A stretch of 64,000 nt of DNA from Granulosicoccus antarcticus IMCC3135 (GCF_002215215.1 NZ_CP018632.1:5080501-5144500); one strand, 5' to 3'; positions 44,144 to 56,200 are shown, numbered from the stretch's first letter. Program-made: numbers and translations. Notes: generated by a model not told the origin, from the letters alone.

Positions 44144-45208
44144 TCATATCTTGGGCCTATTGTCAATAAGCAACATTTCCCAAAAATTTCCAGCCGTCCG
44201 CATCTGCGACACGGGCCTCATTATGCCAAGAAAACGCTCAACGGCACGCGCAATTGACATCGCAGAGGCAGGATCAAAGGTTTCTGCAGGAGTGCATACA
44301 TCCCGGACATAATCCAATTCCGACGCGACAATCGGAAGACCAAGATTCGTAGCTTCAACGAGTGGCAGGCCCAAAGATTCGGACAATGAGGGATAGATCA
44401 ATGCTCGGGCATCATTGTATAGGCTTATCAAATCAGATGGCTGTACGTAGCCAAGATCACGAACGTTGAGCCCTTCTTTTCGAGCTAGAGCTTCAATTTC
44501 ACAACGCAGCGACTGGTCGCGATCGGAAAGGGTGAGCGCCAGAGTTGGCCTGACTCCAGAATCCGCCAGTATTTTCCAGGCACTCAGAAGCTTTCGATGG
44601 TTCTTGTGCGCTTCGCCATCAGCAACGTAGATGAAATCCCAGGCTGGACTCCGACTACTTATCGCAGAGGTGCTTTCCTGGTAACCAATGAACGGAAACA
44701 CCACTACATCAGGAAGCTTCTGAGCTCCCCCATTACGTGAATACCATTTTTCTACCGCCCTTGACATGGAAGGGGTTTGTACGATAAACCTCTCAACCCT
44801 TGACTTCAACTTGTCCAGGATCAGTCGCTCCAAGGTCAGCCTGCAGCGAGTCCATGTTTTAAACTCTTTCAATCGCGACTGATCTATGTAGAGTCTGTTC
44901 TGTAGAAAAACATAGCTTTTGGCACTGTTGGGTAGTAATGGTGGTAATCCGTGAAAGCAAAATACAATCTTTGTATATTTTGCAACTTTGCGTAATTTGT
45001 ACTCTGCATAAATGCGCGATACAGGGCTCGTTTTGACCCAGTGGACTGTGCAATTGGCGGGCATTGTCAATTCATTTCTTGCCCTGCAATCCAGAAATGC
45101 TGCGAAGCACCCATCTTCAGGAAAACTACCAATCAAGGCATTCAGCAAAACCAAGCCACCGCCTGAATGCACGTTTGGAGCAAATAACACAACATCAAAC
45201 GTACTCAT
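44144..45208 (-). CDS. Glycosyltransferase, GT4-like
   Basis: About 354 residues from ATG 45208 (AGGA nine bases upstream); a TTG two codons earlier is not needed. The N-terminus has FAPNVHSGGGLVLLN, like the GG loop of GT-B enzymes. The C-terminal half has IYVADGEAHKNHRKLLSAW, LGYVQPSDLISLYNDARALI and ESLGLPLVEATNLGLPIVAS, the E-x7-E donor-binding motif of GT4 family members. It probably adds one sugar to the repeat unit in the cytoplasm. It precedes the sugar-nucleotide genes in the same operon. Donor not determined. Confidence 0.85.
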   Translation of the reverse strand: MSTFDVVLFAPNVHSGGGLVLLNALIGSFPEDGCFAAFLDCRARNELTMPANCTVHWVKTSPVSRIYAEYKLRKVAKYTKIVFCFHGLPPLLPNSAKSYVFLQNRLYIDQSRLKEFKTWTRCRLTLERLILDKLKSRVERFIVQTPSMSRAVEKWYSRNGGAQKLPDVVVFPFIGYQESTSAISSRSPAWDFIYVADGEAHKNHRKLLSAWKILADSGVRPTLALTLSDRDQSLRCEIEALARKEGLNVRDLGYVQPSDLISLYNDARALIYPSLSESLGLPLVEATNLGLPIVASELDYVRDVCTPAETFDPASAMSIARAVERFLGIMRPVSQMRTAGNFWEMLLIDNRPKI

Positions 45209-45305
45209 AACCAACTATTCCTGAACCATTACTAGTGCTGCACTTGTTTGAGCTGCATAATTTCACTGATAAAACTACCCACAAACTTTACAAGTCAATA
45301 TGAAC

Positions 45306-46838
45306 TTATTTCGCGAACGGCAACAACAACCCTGCTTGTGTGCTGTTCACCCCCTCCAGCGCCCCTACCCAAAAACCCTGCCAAGGGCTGAAACTGTCAC
45401 CAACGCTTACTTCATCGTATAACTGAGTCTGAGAATTGTAGTTATAGAATACATCAAAAATCAACGACTTATCATAAGCCTCAGTCAATGAGCATCCAGA
45501 GTCATCTGCACAGATTCCACCCTCAGATTGTGCCCGCAACTCATCAAACTGGAGCTCCTCGCCATAGCTGAACGGGTTTCCCACCATATTCCAGGTGATT
45601 TCGGCATCAGCATTGCCGGAAAGCTCAATCTCATAACAGCCGTGTGAGTCAGCGCAAGCCGTGCTTGTCACCGGATGTAAATCATTGATTGAACGCGGCA
45701 GATCCAAAGTGACAACATTTCCAGAAATTTGCGTGATCCAGAAACCCTGTCCCGGCTCAAGTCGTCCGGATGCAGTTATATCGGTATAAGCATTGGGTAC
45801 AAGAGGATCATGGGTGTATACGATCCAGCTGGCGCCGTATTCGCCGGGTATGTCGTCGCCAAAAACATCATCCACCGTAAGATCCGGGGGCATTGGACAC
45901 GGCAGGCTCAACATCTCCCACACATTGTCTGCCAGAACGAACTCTGTCGGGGTGCTCATATAGTCAGGGATTGAGTCACGAGCATGCACGAACACATCCA
46001 ATTGACTATTTGTGTCGTTAGCTACCAGGGAAGCACTGCCACTGGTAAAAACAATCTCGCCTCCGTCATCAGAGATATCTTCAACCCCCGTCCTCATGAC
46101 TCTCCCTTCAGATTCGGTCCGCCCGAAGTCTAGCTGCCTGGTCTCGCCAGTCAGACGATCATGAACATACCCCATACTGCCAAACACCACAAAACGACCA
46201 TCGCCACTGACTTCTGGGTCATTACCCGGGAAAGTCTGTCCATCACAGGTAGATGTATTAACAGGAGAACTCGACTGACCTAGTTCGGTCACAGTGCGTA
46301 ACTCCTCACCTGCATAACTGCCTGTAAACGCAATGACGGAACCATTGGCACTAATATTAAAAGGATAACCACTCGCAGCACCAGCGCCTCCGCTCACGGG
46401 CTGTCCGTCTGTACCGACACTTGCAATTTGCGCCGTCAGCGTTGCAATATCATAGACAAATACATCGTAACCAGCAGCCCCTCCCTGCCCGCTGATGTTG
46501 TTGAAACCCGAATAAGCTATCTTGCGCTCCCATCACCACTGATTGTCGGCCAACGTGGATTGGTTCCACCACCGCCTAATGCAACCAATACCGGATTGGT
46601 GCTTATGGCCACAAGCTCACCAGAAGAGACAACAAACAGATACACAATTCCTGAGGACATAAAAACAATCTGATTGCCATCGTCTGACACATCAGGTGCA
46701 TCACCAGACAGCTGACCTGAAGGCAAATCACCAGCAACCAATACTGACCCGTATTGTTTCGTCAGCCATGCCATGGCTGGCAAACATGGAGCCGCTCAGG
46801 ATTAATCCGCCAATCAAGGTCTTTGGAAATGAATTCAA
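45306..46838 (-). pseudogene. PD40 beta-propeller protein with C-terminal two-lobed module, broken by two frameshifts
   Basis: Three consecutive minus-strand frames make one protein. Frame 1 starts near TTG 46838 (signal peptide NSFPKTLIGGLILSGSM, then ADETIRVS) and runs out near 46760. Frame 2 continues with AGDLPSGQLSGDAPDVSDDG (TolB/PD40 repeat) to a stop at 46517. Frame 3 continues with IAYSGFNNISGQGG and runs to 45306. Each break needs a one- or two-base change; the second is at GGGAGCGCAAGATAG near 46520. The C-terminal part (45309-45930) is the same two-lobed module as in the secreted proteins at 19-33 kb: WEMLSLP, WIVYTHDP, GQGFWITQISG, CADSHGC, WNMVGNPF, CSLTEAY and FSPWQGFW. Sequence error is possible but two errors in 250 bases would be unusual. 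Confidence 0.75.
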
Positions 46839-46865
46839 TGATCTGGTTCTCGGTTTTTACCCAGA

Positions 46866-48839
<1,974 letters not shown>

Positions 48840-49527
48840 ACCAAATTCTCTGTTTGCGTCCCGCACTACCAAGTGCGTTGAAAACTGAATACCATCGCCA
48901 CAAGATCAGGAGCGACGAATACCATCTGCATTCAATGATAACGTTCATCAAGAACTATATGCGCTGCACCGGTCGACAATAAAGGTAAAAGTGCCACTTC
49001 TGCTCACAGAGAATGCCGCGAAAGCTTAACTGAAAAAAACGTGAAAACAAAAAGCCTACGCCTAAGTATAGGCTGCAAGCGGCTCTGCCATTGCTACTTG
49101 CCATTTCATTTTCTATTACAGAGGTAGCCCGCTGCAGCGAGCTTCGCTCAATCAATGCTGTTTGGTACAGGCAAACAGCAACAAATATTAATGAGCAAAT
49201 GGCACGAATTACTACCGAATTTTTGTGAATACCCCTCCTCGTGCGAAAGATTACCAAATCTCCAACCTTGACAAGACACGGAATAGCCCAGCTCCTTAAA
49301 TGAAGATAGTCTGACTACATCCACTTCATCAATCCGCTTCCTCGCTATTACTGCCTATCCAAATTCTCTAGCGGCAGATCGATTGGCGTGTCCTCATGAG
49401 TACGGATAGCACCAGTGATAGCTCCTCATTAATTGTTTCGACAAGAGCCATCCTTTGTGAATAAATTGTTTAACAGACTGTAAATCCACAAACCAAGTTA
49501 ACTGAATTAATTGCACAAAACCGTATA
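48840..49527. other. Intergenic region between wbpM and the IS1634-like element
   Basis: 688 bases with no supported gene. A 100-codon minus-strand frame at 48955-49257 contains one hydrophobic stretch but has no clear ribosome binding site, and its C-terminal half looks non-coding. The promoter of the wbpM operon should be near 48850-48950. Confidence 0.3.
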
Positions 49528-50940
49528 ACCGACATTCCGAAGCCATTTTCGACACTTTTTCGAGTTATTTCGTCGAAGTTAGCGACAAATTGGCTCGCTG
49601 CAAGTGATTTTTCAAAAAGTTTGACTAAACTTATGACTGTGCATCATATGTCGAGTGAGCCTCATGTCCATTGCCGAACCCTGCGTCCACAGTGACACTT
49701 CAATTCAAAGTGAAAACATTGACCACTTGGGGATAGTTGCCGCTGTTGCTCGGGATCTCAATATCGCCGGTCGTATTAACGATGCGCTAAAACCCGCCGA
49801 CTCTCAGCGTGCGATCGATGCAGGTACTTGCGTGGTGGCTATGATTATTAATGGGCTCGGATTTACCCAAAGGCAACTTTATCTGACGCCTCAATATTTT
49901 GAAAACAAACCGGTGGGCAAACTACTGGGTAAAGGCGTGAAAGCCTCAATGTTGACCGATCATGCACTGGGACGTGCATTGGATGATATTGCCGAGTACG
50001 GTGCAACGGAGTTATTTGCCAAGGTGTCGTTTCAAATCGCCATGGAACATAATCTAATGGGACAGCTAAACCATCTGGATAGTACTTCACTGAGCGTCCA
50101 CGGTCGCTTTGAGGAGGCAGAGGATGATGTACCGTTGCTAACCTACGGTTATTCAAAAGATCACCGTCCTGATCTGAAGCAAGTTGTCATGTCATTGATC
50201 GTGAATGGTCCTGCCCAAATGCCGCTGTGGATGGAAGCGCTGGATGGCAATAGTTCTGACAAAACCAGTTTTCATGAAACGATTGCGACAGTCAACGAAT
50301 TTACCGCCCAATTAGAACTGGGAATACCTTGCAAATGGGTGGCGGATTCGGCTTTGTACAATAAGGATAATCTACTCGGTAGCGATTATTTGTGGCTAAC
50401 GCGCGTACCGGAAACGATCAAGGAGGCCAAAGTGTTAGTCAGCGCAGAGGATCAAACAGTTGACTGGAAAACACAGGATAATGGCTATAAAACGTGCAGT
50501 TATCGATCCAGCTATGGTGATTGTGAACAACGGTGGATGTTGGTTTATTCCCCAAAAGCACATCATCGGGAATCGGCAACATTTGAAAGAAAATTAGCCA
50601 AGCAAGCAGGGGAATTGGATAAAGAATTACGACGCCTTCAAAAAAGGCGATTCAATTGCCAGGACGATGCCCAGAAGGCTCTGAGCGAGATCAGCAAACC
50701 ACTACTTCGATATTTCACGGTTGATGTCACAATAGAGCCAATAAGACGCTATGTGTCCAAGGGACGACCTGGCGCAAACTCAGAAACCAAGCTGGTTGGG
50801 TATCAGGTCCAGGGGCATGCAAAGAGAAATGAGGCTGCCATTGAGAAGGCGCTCAATTCCAAGGGGCGATTTATTCTCGGCACCAATGATCTTGACGAAA
50901 AGGCCTATCCTGATGAACAATTGTTAAGAGGTAACTTATG
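49528..50940 (+). mobile_element. IS1634-family element, left part only
   Basis: The left boundary is placed at 49528 because the sequence ACCGACATTCCG onward is shared with a second, isolated 152-base copy at 61855-62006 (three differences) and the flanks differ. The right part is missing: the transposase frame is interrupted at 50941 by the terminal repeat of an IS110-type element, and the rest of IS1634 is not found on the other side of it. Confidence 0.75.
49655..50940 (+). pseudogene. IS1634-family transposase, C-terminal third missing
   Basis: The first 428 codons match IS1634 transposases: IDHLGIVAAVARDLNIAGR (DUF4277-type N-terminal domain), HLDSTSLSVHGRF with the first catalytic Asp, then KWVADSALYNKDNL with the second, and GRFILGTNDLDE as the lead-in to the third catalytic segment. 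At 50941 the frame enters the inverted repeat of the IS110-type element, and the next 58 codons to the stop at 51113-51115 are not transposase. The conserved E-containing part is absent, so the protein should be inactive. Confidence 0.88.
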
Positions 50941-50951
50941 TGGACTCCCCC

Positions 50952-51156
50952 TGTGTCAACAACAAAATTGCATAAATGAAGAAATAGATGCGTACTTATG
51001 TACGAGCTCTCGATTGAGTAGCGAACTCAGGCTCTGTGATATTTACGCGGGACGTGTTTTCAATTCTACTCAACGAGCTCAAGGCTCTTCGTTACTAACT
51101 GAGTTAACACGCTGATTTTTATCTTCGTTTTTGCATCTTCATCGTTGGAACGCTTT
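50952..51156 (-). ncRNA. Candidate bridge/seekRNA region of the IS1111-type element
   Basis: The 3' noncoding part of IS1111-type elements is known to encode a structured RNA that guides target choice. This stretch follows the transposase stop, is free of genes on the element strand, and holds several inverted segments (for example GAGCTC repeated near 51003 and 51080, and GTTAAC near 51104). I cannot fold it, so the RNA limits are unknown. Confidence 0.4.
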
Positions 51157-52194
51157 TTAGACGGCGACAGGATCCGCCTTATATTCGGTACCTTGTGTGA
51201 GCATGGCAAATGCCGTCCTCACGTTTTTGTTGGCCAGAGCAACCGCCGCGATTTTCTTGCCTCGTCGCGCGACCAGCTGCTGTATCCACACCTCTTTACT
51301 GGTGACCGCTGTTCTTTTGCACACCTGTGCAACGACTGCCATCGCTCCGGTAATAAGCTGGCTCCGCAACAAGCTGTTTTTCACATACCTGCCGATTGAG
51401 CCGAGCTTTACCTTGCCTCCCGATGTGTGCTGTATCGGAGTCAATCCGATGCATGCCGAGGCATCCTTACCTTTGCAAAACGAACCCAGGTCCGCGCAGC
51501 CCAGTGCTATATACAGGTTCACGGCATTGATTACTCCCACCCCTTCCAGCTTGAGCAGCCGCTTGCAATCTTCATGCTGCTCAACTAATTCCTCCAGGCA
51601 CCCATCGTATATAGCTATGGATTTGATGATGCTCAGGTGGTGTTGCCAGGCGGTATGCAACGCCTCTCTAAAAGCTGCCGAGAATTCATTCTCCGCATCT
51701 TCAAGCACAGATTCTATTACCCCTCCCAATCCACCATTTCTCGCGCTAACACGAATATTAAACTCTAATAATAGTGCTTTTAGCTGATTGCCAGAAGCGG
51801 TCTTTTGTTTCACAGATAACTCCCTTAAGCGCAAAATGGTTTGCAACTGCTGTTGCTCAATAGTCTTTCCCTTGATGAAACTTATGTCCGGCAACATGGA
51901 TGCCTGGACAATCGCCAATGCATCATTCTTATCTGTTTTCTGGTTCTGTCTGATCTTGGATACCAGATCTGCTGATATCAAATGTGCAGCATGGCCAGCC
52001 TCCGTGGCCTTCTGTTTCCAGTAATTTGATGTGCCGCAAGCTTCAAATACTACCGTCGTGCTGGAGCTCGTAAATAGCCATTCAAGAAATTCGTGGTGTG
52101 TCATTTCGGTGTTCGATTGCACTTTCTTGCTCGCGTAAACACACACTTGAATAACATCTTTTGCCAAATCAACACCAACAATAGTATTCTTCAT
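51157..52194 (-). CDS. IS110-family transposase (IS1111 type)
   Basis: 345 residues from ATG 52194, with GGAG seven bases upstream. The N-terminal RuvC-like domain begins IVGVDLAKDVIQVCVY with the first Asp of the DEDD set, followed by VVFEACGTSNYW (Glu) and KTDKNDALAIVQASM (Asp pair). The C-terminal Transposase_20-type domain has LEGVGVINAVNLYIALG and CIGLTPIQHTSGGK, the Ser/Gly region of IS110 enzymes. Length is normal and no break is visible, so the gene is probably functional. Confidence 0.93.
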   Translation of the reverse strand: MKNTIVGVDLAKDVIQVCVYASKKVQSNTEMTHHEFLEWLFTSSSTTVVFEACGTSNYWKQKATEAGHAAHLISADLVSKIRQNQKTDKNDALAIVQASMLPDISFIKGKTIEQQQLQTILRLRELSVKQKTASGNQLKALLLEFNIRVSARNGGLGGVIESVLEDAENEFSAAFREALHTAWQHHLSIIKSIAIYDGCLEELVEQHEDCKRLLKLEGVGVINAVNLYIALGCADLGSFCKGKDASACIGLTPIQHTSGGKVKLGSIGRYVKNSLLRSQLITGAMAVVAQVCKRTAVTSKEVWIQQLVARRGKKIAAVALANKNVRTAFAMLTQGTEYKADPVAV

Positions 52195-52277
52195 GCTGGA
52201 CTCCATTAATGTGAATTGTGTCGGAACGATTACATTAACCCACTTCCTAGAGGAGGTGGGGGAGTCCAATTATCTAC

Positions 52278-53234
52278 TCAGCCCACTGATGCGATAGCTG
52301 GATTGAAGGCCTGACCTTGGAAGCTTTCACGCAGGGAATCAAGTACATTGCGGCCCTGTTTTTTCGCTGTAGAAATATAGCCACGAATCCGGCAAAAGAT
52401 GTCAGCGCCTTGCTCGGAGCGAAAGCAGCCCGATCTCTTTAGTTTGGCCTTGATCATCCTCACATCACGCTCGGCCAAATTATTATCAAATGGCAGCGTC
52501 AGATCATAGAGAAACGCCAGCGTTTCAGCCTTGTATCTGAATAGTCGATCATGCAGGTTCTTCACCTTATGTTGTTTGGCTCGCCCCCGCTTCTTTGTCG
52601 TTGATATTGGCACCACCGGCAGTTCGGCGCGCCCCTCGCGCAGTATCCGACTGTAGCGTCGATCGTAGTGGTTGATGCGAGACTCATCGAGCATTAAGAC
52701 TCCCTTGGCCCGGGCCTCATCGGCCTCTTTCTTGGCATCCAGCAGGCAGGTGATCAACTTCTCGGCCCAGCTCTGTTGATGCTGCTCATGAGCATGGATC
52801 AGCTCACGCAGAAAGTGGGCGCCACACAGCACATGAAGGATGGCGAAGCGGAAATAGCTGGCCCAGCAGTCATGTACCGCGTATCCCTTGAATCCGTCAA
52901 GTATGCCCATCTCCATCATCGCCTCATGCCCACGTTTGACGTGCCGACGGTAATAGGTTGCGTGCTCGGTGGCGGCCACATGCAGCCACTGCAGCTGCTT
53001 GCCCACGCGCAGACCGCTTTCGTCAAAGTGGGCCACCCTGCTGTCAATGACCATGTCTTTGACCCAGGAATCGAATTGCGCCAGATGATGGTAGGCACGG
53101 GTCAGAATATTATTCACAGTCCCTTCGCTAAGATGAATCTGGAACAGGTCCGCCATCGCCTCTTTGAGTCGTGCATAGGGCAGCATCTGATACTGACTCA
53201 GATAGATCACTACACCCTGAACCTCGGTGCCGTA
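52278..53234 (-). pseudogene. IS66-family TnpC, N-terminal half missing
   Basis: The frame covers the catalytic and C-terminal parts of an IS66 transposase: YGTEVQGVVIYLSQYQMLPY, VAHFDESGLRVG (first Asp), GYAVHDCWASYF (second Asp) and FDNNLAERDVRMIKAK (Glu). The coiled coil and zinc-finger half are absent because the inverted repeat of another IS66 element starts at 53235. The apparent start at 53246 lies inside that repeat and is not native. The stop is ten bases from the IS110-type end. Confidence 0.88.
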
Positions 53235-53319
53235 GTAACCGGTCATCTAGAGGCGTCCTTCCGCACGGAGCATTGCCTCGCTACTCTGACAGCCTCACCA
53301 ACACCAAGAGGCAATCGAG

Positions 53320-53640
53320 ATGGCAACACGGCGCAACCAGGCTCAATGGCAGAAACTGATAGAGCAACAAGCTCGTAGTGGGCTAAGTGCGGCAGCCTTT
53401 TGTCGCCATGAGGATATCGGCTACCCCAGTTTTATGGCGTGGCGTAATCGACTTCGGGTGCCTGAGCGCGAGACGATTCCACAGCCTGTACCGGAGAGGT
53501 TTATTGAACTGACGCCGGCCTTGCACGAAAGCAATGAGAAGTTTCCAGGCATGCCTGCCAATGCCACGCCGACTAGCTCAACTTTCTGCGTCGAGCTATC
53601 ACTCGGTGATGGTATCAATCTGCGTATCAGCCGGAGCTAA
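53320..53640 (+). CDS. tnpA: IS66 TnpA accessory protein (element A)
   Basis: A 106-residue protein typical of IS66 orf1. Its N-terminal half is a helix-turn-helix-like segment: QWQKLIEQQARSGLSAAAFC, then IGYPSFMAWRNRLR. It starts with a Met-Ala-Thr-Arg-Arg N-terminus. TnpA is required for transposition of this class, probably as a DNA-binding helper. The stop is separated from tnpB by two bases. Confidence 0.92.
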   Translation: MATRRNQAQWQKLIEQQARSGLSAAAFCRHEDIGYPSFMAWRNRLRVPERETIPQPVPERFIELTPALHESNEKFPGMPANATPTSSTFCVELSLGDGINLRISRS

Positions 53641-53642
53641 CA

Positions 53643-54002
53643 ATGCTCAACCCTCATGGCAATGTGCGCGTCTGGTTGTGCACCACTGCCACCGATATGC
53701 GAAAGTCCTACAATGGACTCTCTGCCATGGTCAAACGCGACCTGGGTGCCAACCCTTTGTCAGGCGAGATGTTCGTGTTCGTGAATCGCAAGAAAACGCA
53801 GATGAAAATCCTGTACTTCGATGGTGATGGTTACGCCGTGTGGTGCAAGCGGCTTGAACAAGGCACGTTTGTTACTCCCGATGCGACATCGATCAAGAAG
53901 CCTATGAGCTACGGCGAATTGCAGTGTCTGCTGTACGGTATTGATTGGCAGAATGCCAAACGCTTCAAGCGCTTTTCCCTGTCCGACTCAAAGGTTGCTT
54001 GA
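53643..54002 (+). CDS. tnpB: IS66 TnpB accessory protein (element A)
   Basis: A 119-residue IS66 orf2 product. MRKSYNGLSAMVKRDLGANP and FVFVNRKKTQMKILYFDGDG are the family signatures, ending with WCKRLEQGTF. It acts together with TnpA and TnpC; the mechanism is not known in detail. It starts two bases after tnpA. A 117-base gap separates it from tnpC. Confidence 0.94.
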   Translation: MLNPHGNVRVWLCTTATDMRKSYNGLSAMVKRDLGANPLSGEMFVFVNRKKTQMKILYFDGDGYAVWCKRLEQGTFVTPDATSIKKPMSYGELQCLLYGIDWQNAKRFKRFSLSDSKVA

Positions 54003-54119
54003 ATATGTCAGAGGCCAGGCACTCAGTGGTATCAGTGAAGCTGTCAATACACTACTATACAAGGCATAAATGCATTCACGGAGATTCTCGCACTGCAACT
54101 GTAGGGTATAATCAATATC

Positions 54120-55676
54120 ATGGTTGATACCAACACATCACAGACTCATTCCGATCCTTACCAGGATCAGTCTCGCGAAGAATTGTTGGTGACGGTCAAC
54201 AAGCTTGCACAGGAGCTCAATCAATCCAATCATCAGCTGAACTGGTTCAAACGACAGCTGTTTGGCGAGAAGAGCGAAAAGCGCTTTATCGACAGCCCGA
54301 ATCAGTTGAGCTTTGGTATCGGTATTTTGGGTGCATTGCCAGACGAGGATACTCGCCCCGAACAGACGATCAATTACACACGCAAGAAAGGTCCGAAGCA
54401 ACGTCCGGAAGACTGTGTCACCGACAGCGGCCTTCGTTTCGATGCCTCAGTGCCGCTCAAGACCATCCGGCTCACACCGCATGAGATCGAAGGCCTGGAT
54501 GAAGACCAGTACGAGATCATCGACATTGATAAAACCTACCGCCTGGCGCAACGTCCAGCCAGTAGCGTTGTGCTGTGTTATGAACGACCGGTGGTCAAGC
54601 TCAAACAGAACGGTTCATTGTGCCGGGCTCTGGTACCGGTCGGTGTTATCGAGCGCAGTGTAGTTGATGTCTCCTTTATTGGCGGCATGCTGGTGGACAA
54701 GTTCGAATACCATATTCCGCTGTACCGTCAGCACCAGAGGCTGGGCCATGCCGGTATCACACTGTCGCGCACAACATTAACCAATGTGGCCAAGAAATCT
54801 ATCGAGCTGTTGCGTCCCATCGTGGCTGCGCAGCTTGTATCTGTACTGGAGAGTCAAACGTTGGCCATGGACGAGACGCCCGTTAAGGCGGGGCCCAGCA
54901 AGAAACGCCCGGGAAAGATGCAGCAAGGCTACTTCTGGCCAATGTACGGCGACAAGGACGAGCTATGTTTTCCCTTTGCCGCCAGCCGGGGCATGAAAGT
55001 CATCGAAGAGCTGCTCGGTGTGCATTTCTCGGGCACTCTGATTGCCGACGGTTACGCAGCCTACGCTGCCTGGGTGAAGGGCAATTCGCAGGTCACGTTG
55101 GCACAGTGCTGGACGCATTCAAGACGCCAGTTCGTTGAGGCGCGTGATGGAGAAGAACAGCCGGTGGATCAGGCACTAGAGATCATAGGCAGGCTTTATC
55201 GGATCGAGGCAGATGCTCGTGAGGCGGCATTGCAGGATGAGGCATTACGCACCCATCGTCTGACGCATGCCAAGCCGGTAGTCGACGAACTGTATGCGTG
55301 GCGTCGGTGGCAATGCACACGGCAGGATCTTCTGCCAAGCGATCCGTTCACCTTGGCGTTGAAATACATTGGTGAGCGTGAGCCCGCCTTGCGCGTATTC
55401 CTGGCAGATCCGCAAGTTCCACTGGATACGAATCACGTAGAGCGTGGTCTGCGATGTATTCCCATGGGAAAGAAAAATTGGCTCTTCTGTTGGACAGAGC
55501 TAGGGGCAGAACACGTTGGATTGATCCAGAGCCTGATTGCAACCTGTCGTCTACAAGGCATCAACCCGTACACCTATCTGGTAGACGTGCTGCAGCGAGT
55601 CAGTATTCATCCGGCAAGTCGGGTGGAAGAGCTCACGCCACGATTGTGGAAGGAGCACTTTGCAGATAATCCGTGA
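54120..55676 (+). CDS. tnpC: IS66 TnpC transposase (element A), tail trimmed by insertion of element B
   Basis: A 518-residue transposase. A coiled coil (VNKLAQELNQSNHQLNWFKR) leads to a Lys-rich segment and the DDE core: LAMDETPVKAG (first Asp), LIADGYAAYAAW (second Asp) and LDTNHVERGLRCIPMGKK (Glu). Element B entered at its last codons. The native reading continues beyond the insertion at 58412 with LRSDIYDSG and a TGA, but the inserted end supplies TGA directly after ADNP, so only nine residues are lost. The enzyme could remain active. Confidence 0.93.
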   Translation: MVDTNTSQTHSDPYQDQSREELLVTVNKLAQELNQSNHQLNWFKRQLFGEKSEKRFIDSPNQLSFGIGILGALPDEDTRPEQTINYTRKKGPKQRPEDCVTDSGLRFDASVPLKTIRLTPHEIEGLDEDQYEIIDIDKTYRLAQRPASSVVLCYERPVVKLKQNGSLCRALVPVGVIERSVVDVSFIGGMLVDKFEYHIPLYRQHQRLGHAGITLSRTTLTNVAKKSIELLRPIVAAQLVSVLESQTLAMDETPVKAGPSKKRPGKMQQGYFWPMYGDKDELCFPFAASRGMKVIEELLGVHFSGTLIADGYAAYAAWVKGNSQVTLAQCWTHSRRQFVEARDGEEQPVDQALEIIGRLYRIEADAREAALQDEALRTHRLTHAKPVVDELYAWRRWQCTRQDLLPSDPFTLALKYIGEREPALRVFLADPQVPLDTNHVERGLRCIPMGKKNWLFCWTELGAEHVGLIQSLIATCRLQGINPYTYLVDVLQRVSIHPASRVEELTPRLWKEHFADNP

Positions 55677-55759
55677 GCTTCCGGCAGCCCAGTAAAATTT
55701 CACCCTGATTGTCTGGTTCACTGTGTCTCCACCAGCAACCGATTCTTTGGAGACAGTCG

Positions 55760-56200
55760 ATGAACGCAGCCGTAGTTGATTTCAAACCTTCACTGAGAAG
55801 CGCTCAGCACGCTTTCGAACAATGGCGCAGCAGCCGGACACGACGTGGACCGACACCGATGGCATTGCGCCACTGTGCGGTGGCGTTGCTTGAGCAACAC
55901 TGTGCCTTCCATGTTTGTCGGGCATTGCGCATTAACGCCAATGCACTCAAACAATGGTCTGGTACGCAGCCTGCACCCCATAGTACTTCCCCGGAGTGTC
56001 CTGTTGATGCCGAGCATCCAGCTGGCTTCGTTCGGTTACCCCACGTTGAAAAGGCTTTGGTTGAGCCGGCTCCGCCAATCACTGAAAGTCTGATCATCGA
56101 GCTACCTAACAAGGCCGTGATTCATATCCATCGTGCATTCACGCTCGACGAGGTGTTCCAGGCGGCCGCCCGGGTTGGCGGCAACACGAGGGCCTGCTGA
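55760..56200 (+). CDS. TnpA-like protein of element B
   Basis: About 146 residues from ATG 55760 (GGAG eight bases upstream). The central part (TPMALRHCAVALLEQHCAFH, then LRINANALKQW) looks like a helix-turn-helix DNA-binding region, as in IS66 orf1 proteins. Its stop overlaps the start of the next gene by one base, giving translational coupling. Divergent from TnpA of element A, so element B belongs to a different IS66 subgroup. Confidence 0.8.
   Translation: MNAAVVDFKPSLRSAQHAFEQWRSSRTRRGPTPMALRHCAVALLEQHCAFHVCRALRINANALKQWSGTQPAPHSTSPECPVDAEHPAGFVRLPHVEKALVEPAPPITESLIIELPNKAVIHIHRAFTLDEVFQAAARVGGNTRAC

Larger units (their letters stand above)
50941..52268 (-). mobile_element. IS110-family element, IS1111 type, inserted in IS1634 and next to an IS66 relic
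   Basis: Both ends carry the 11-base inverted repeat TGGACTCCCCC (50941-50951 on the plus strand and 52258-52268 on the minus strand). The element is 1328 bases and carries one minus-strand gene with a 74-base leader and a 216-base 3' noncoding stretch. Inverted repeats and a long 3' noncoding part fit the IS1111 group of IS110. The left flank is IS1634 and the right flank is the 3' end of an IS66 tnpC, so the element sits at a rearrangement junction. Confidence 0.85.

Noticed and set aside
48955-49257. 100-codon minus-strand frame with one hydrophobic segment
   Set aside because: No ribosome binding site, and the C-terminal half looks non-coding.
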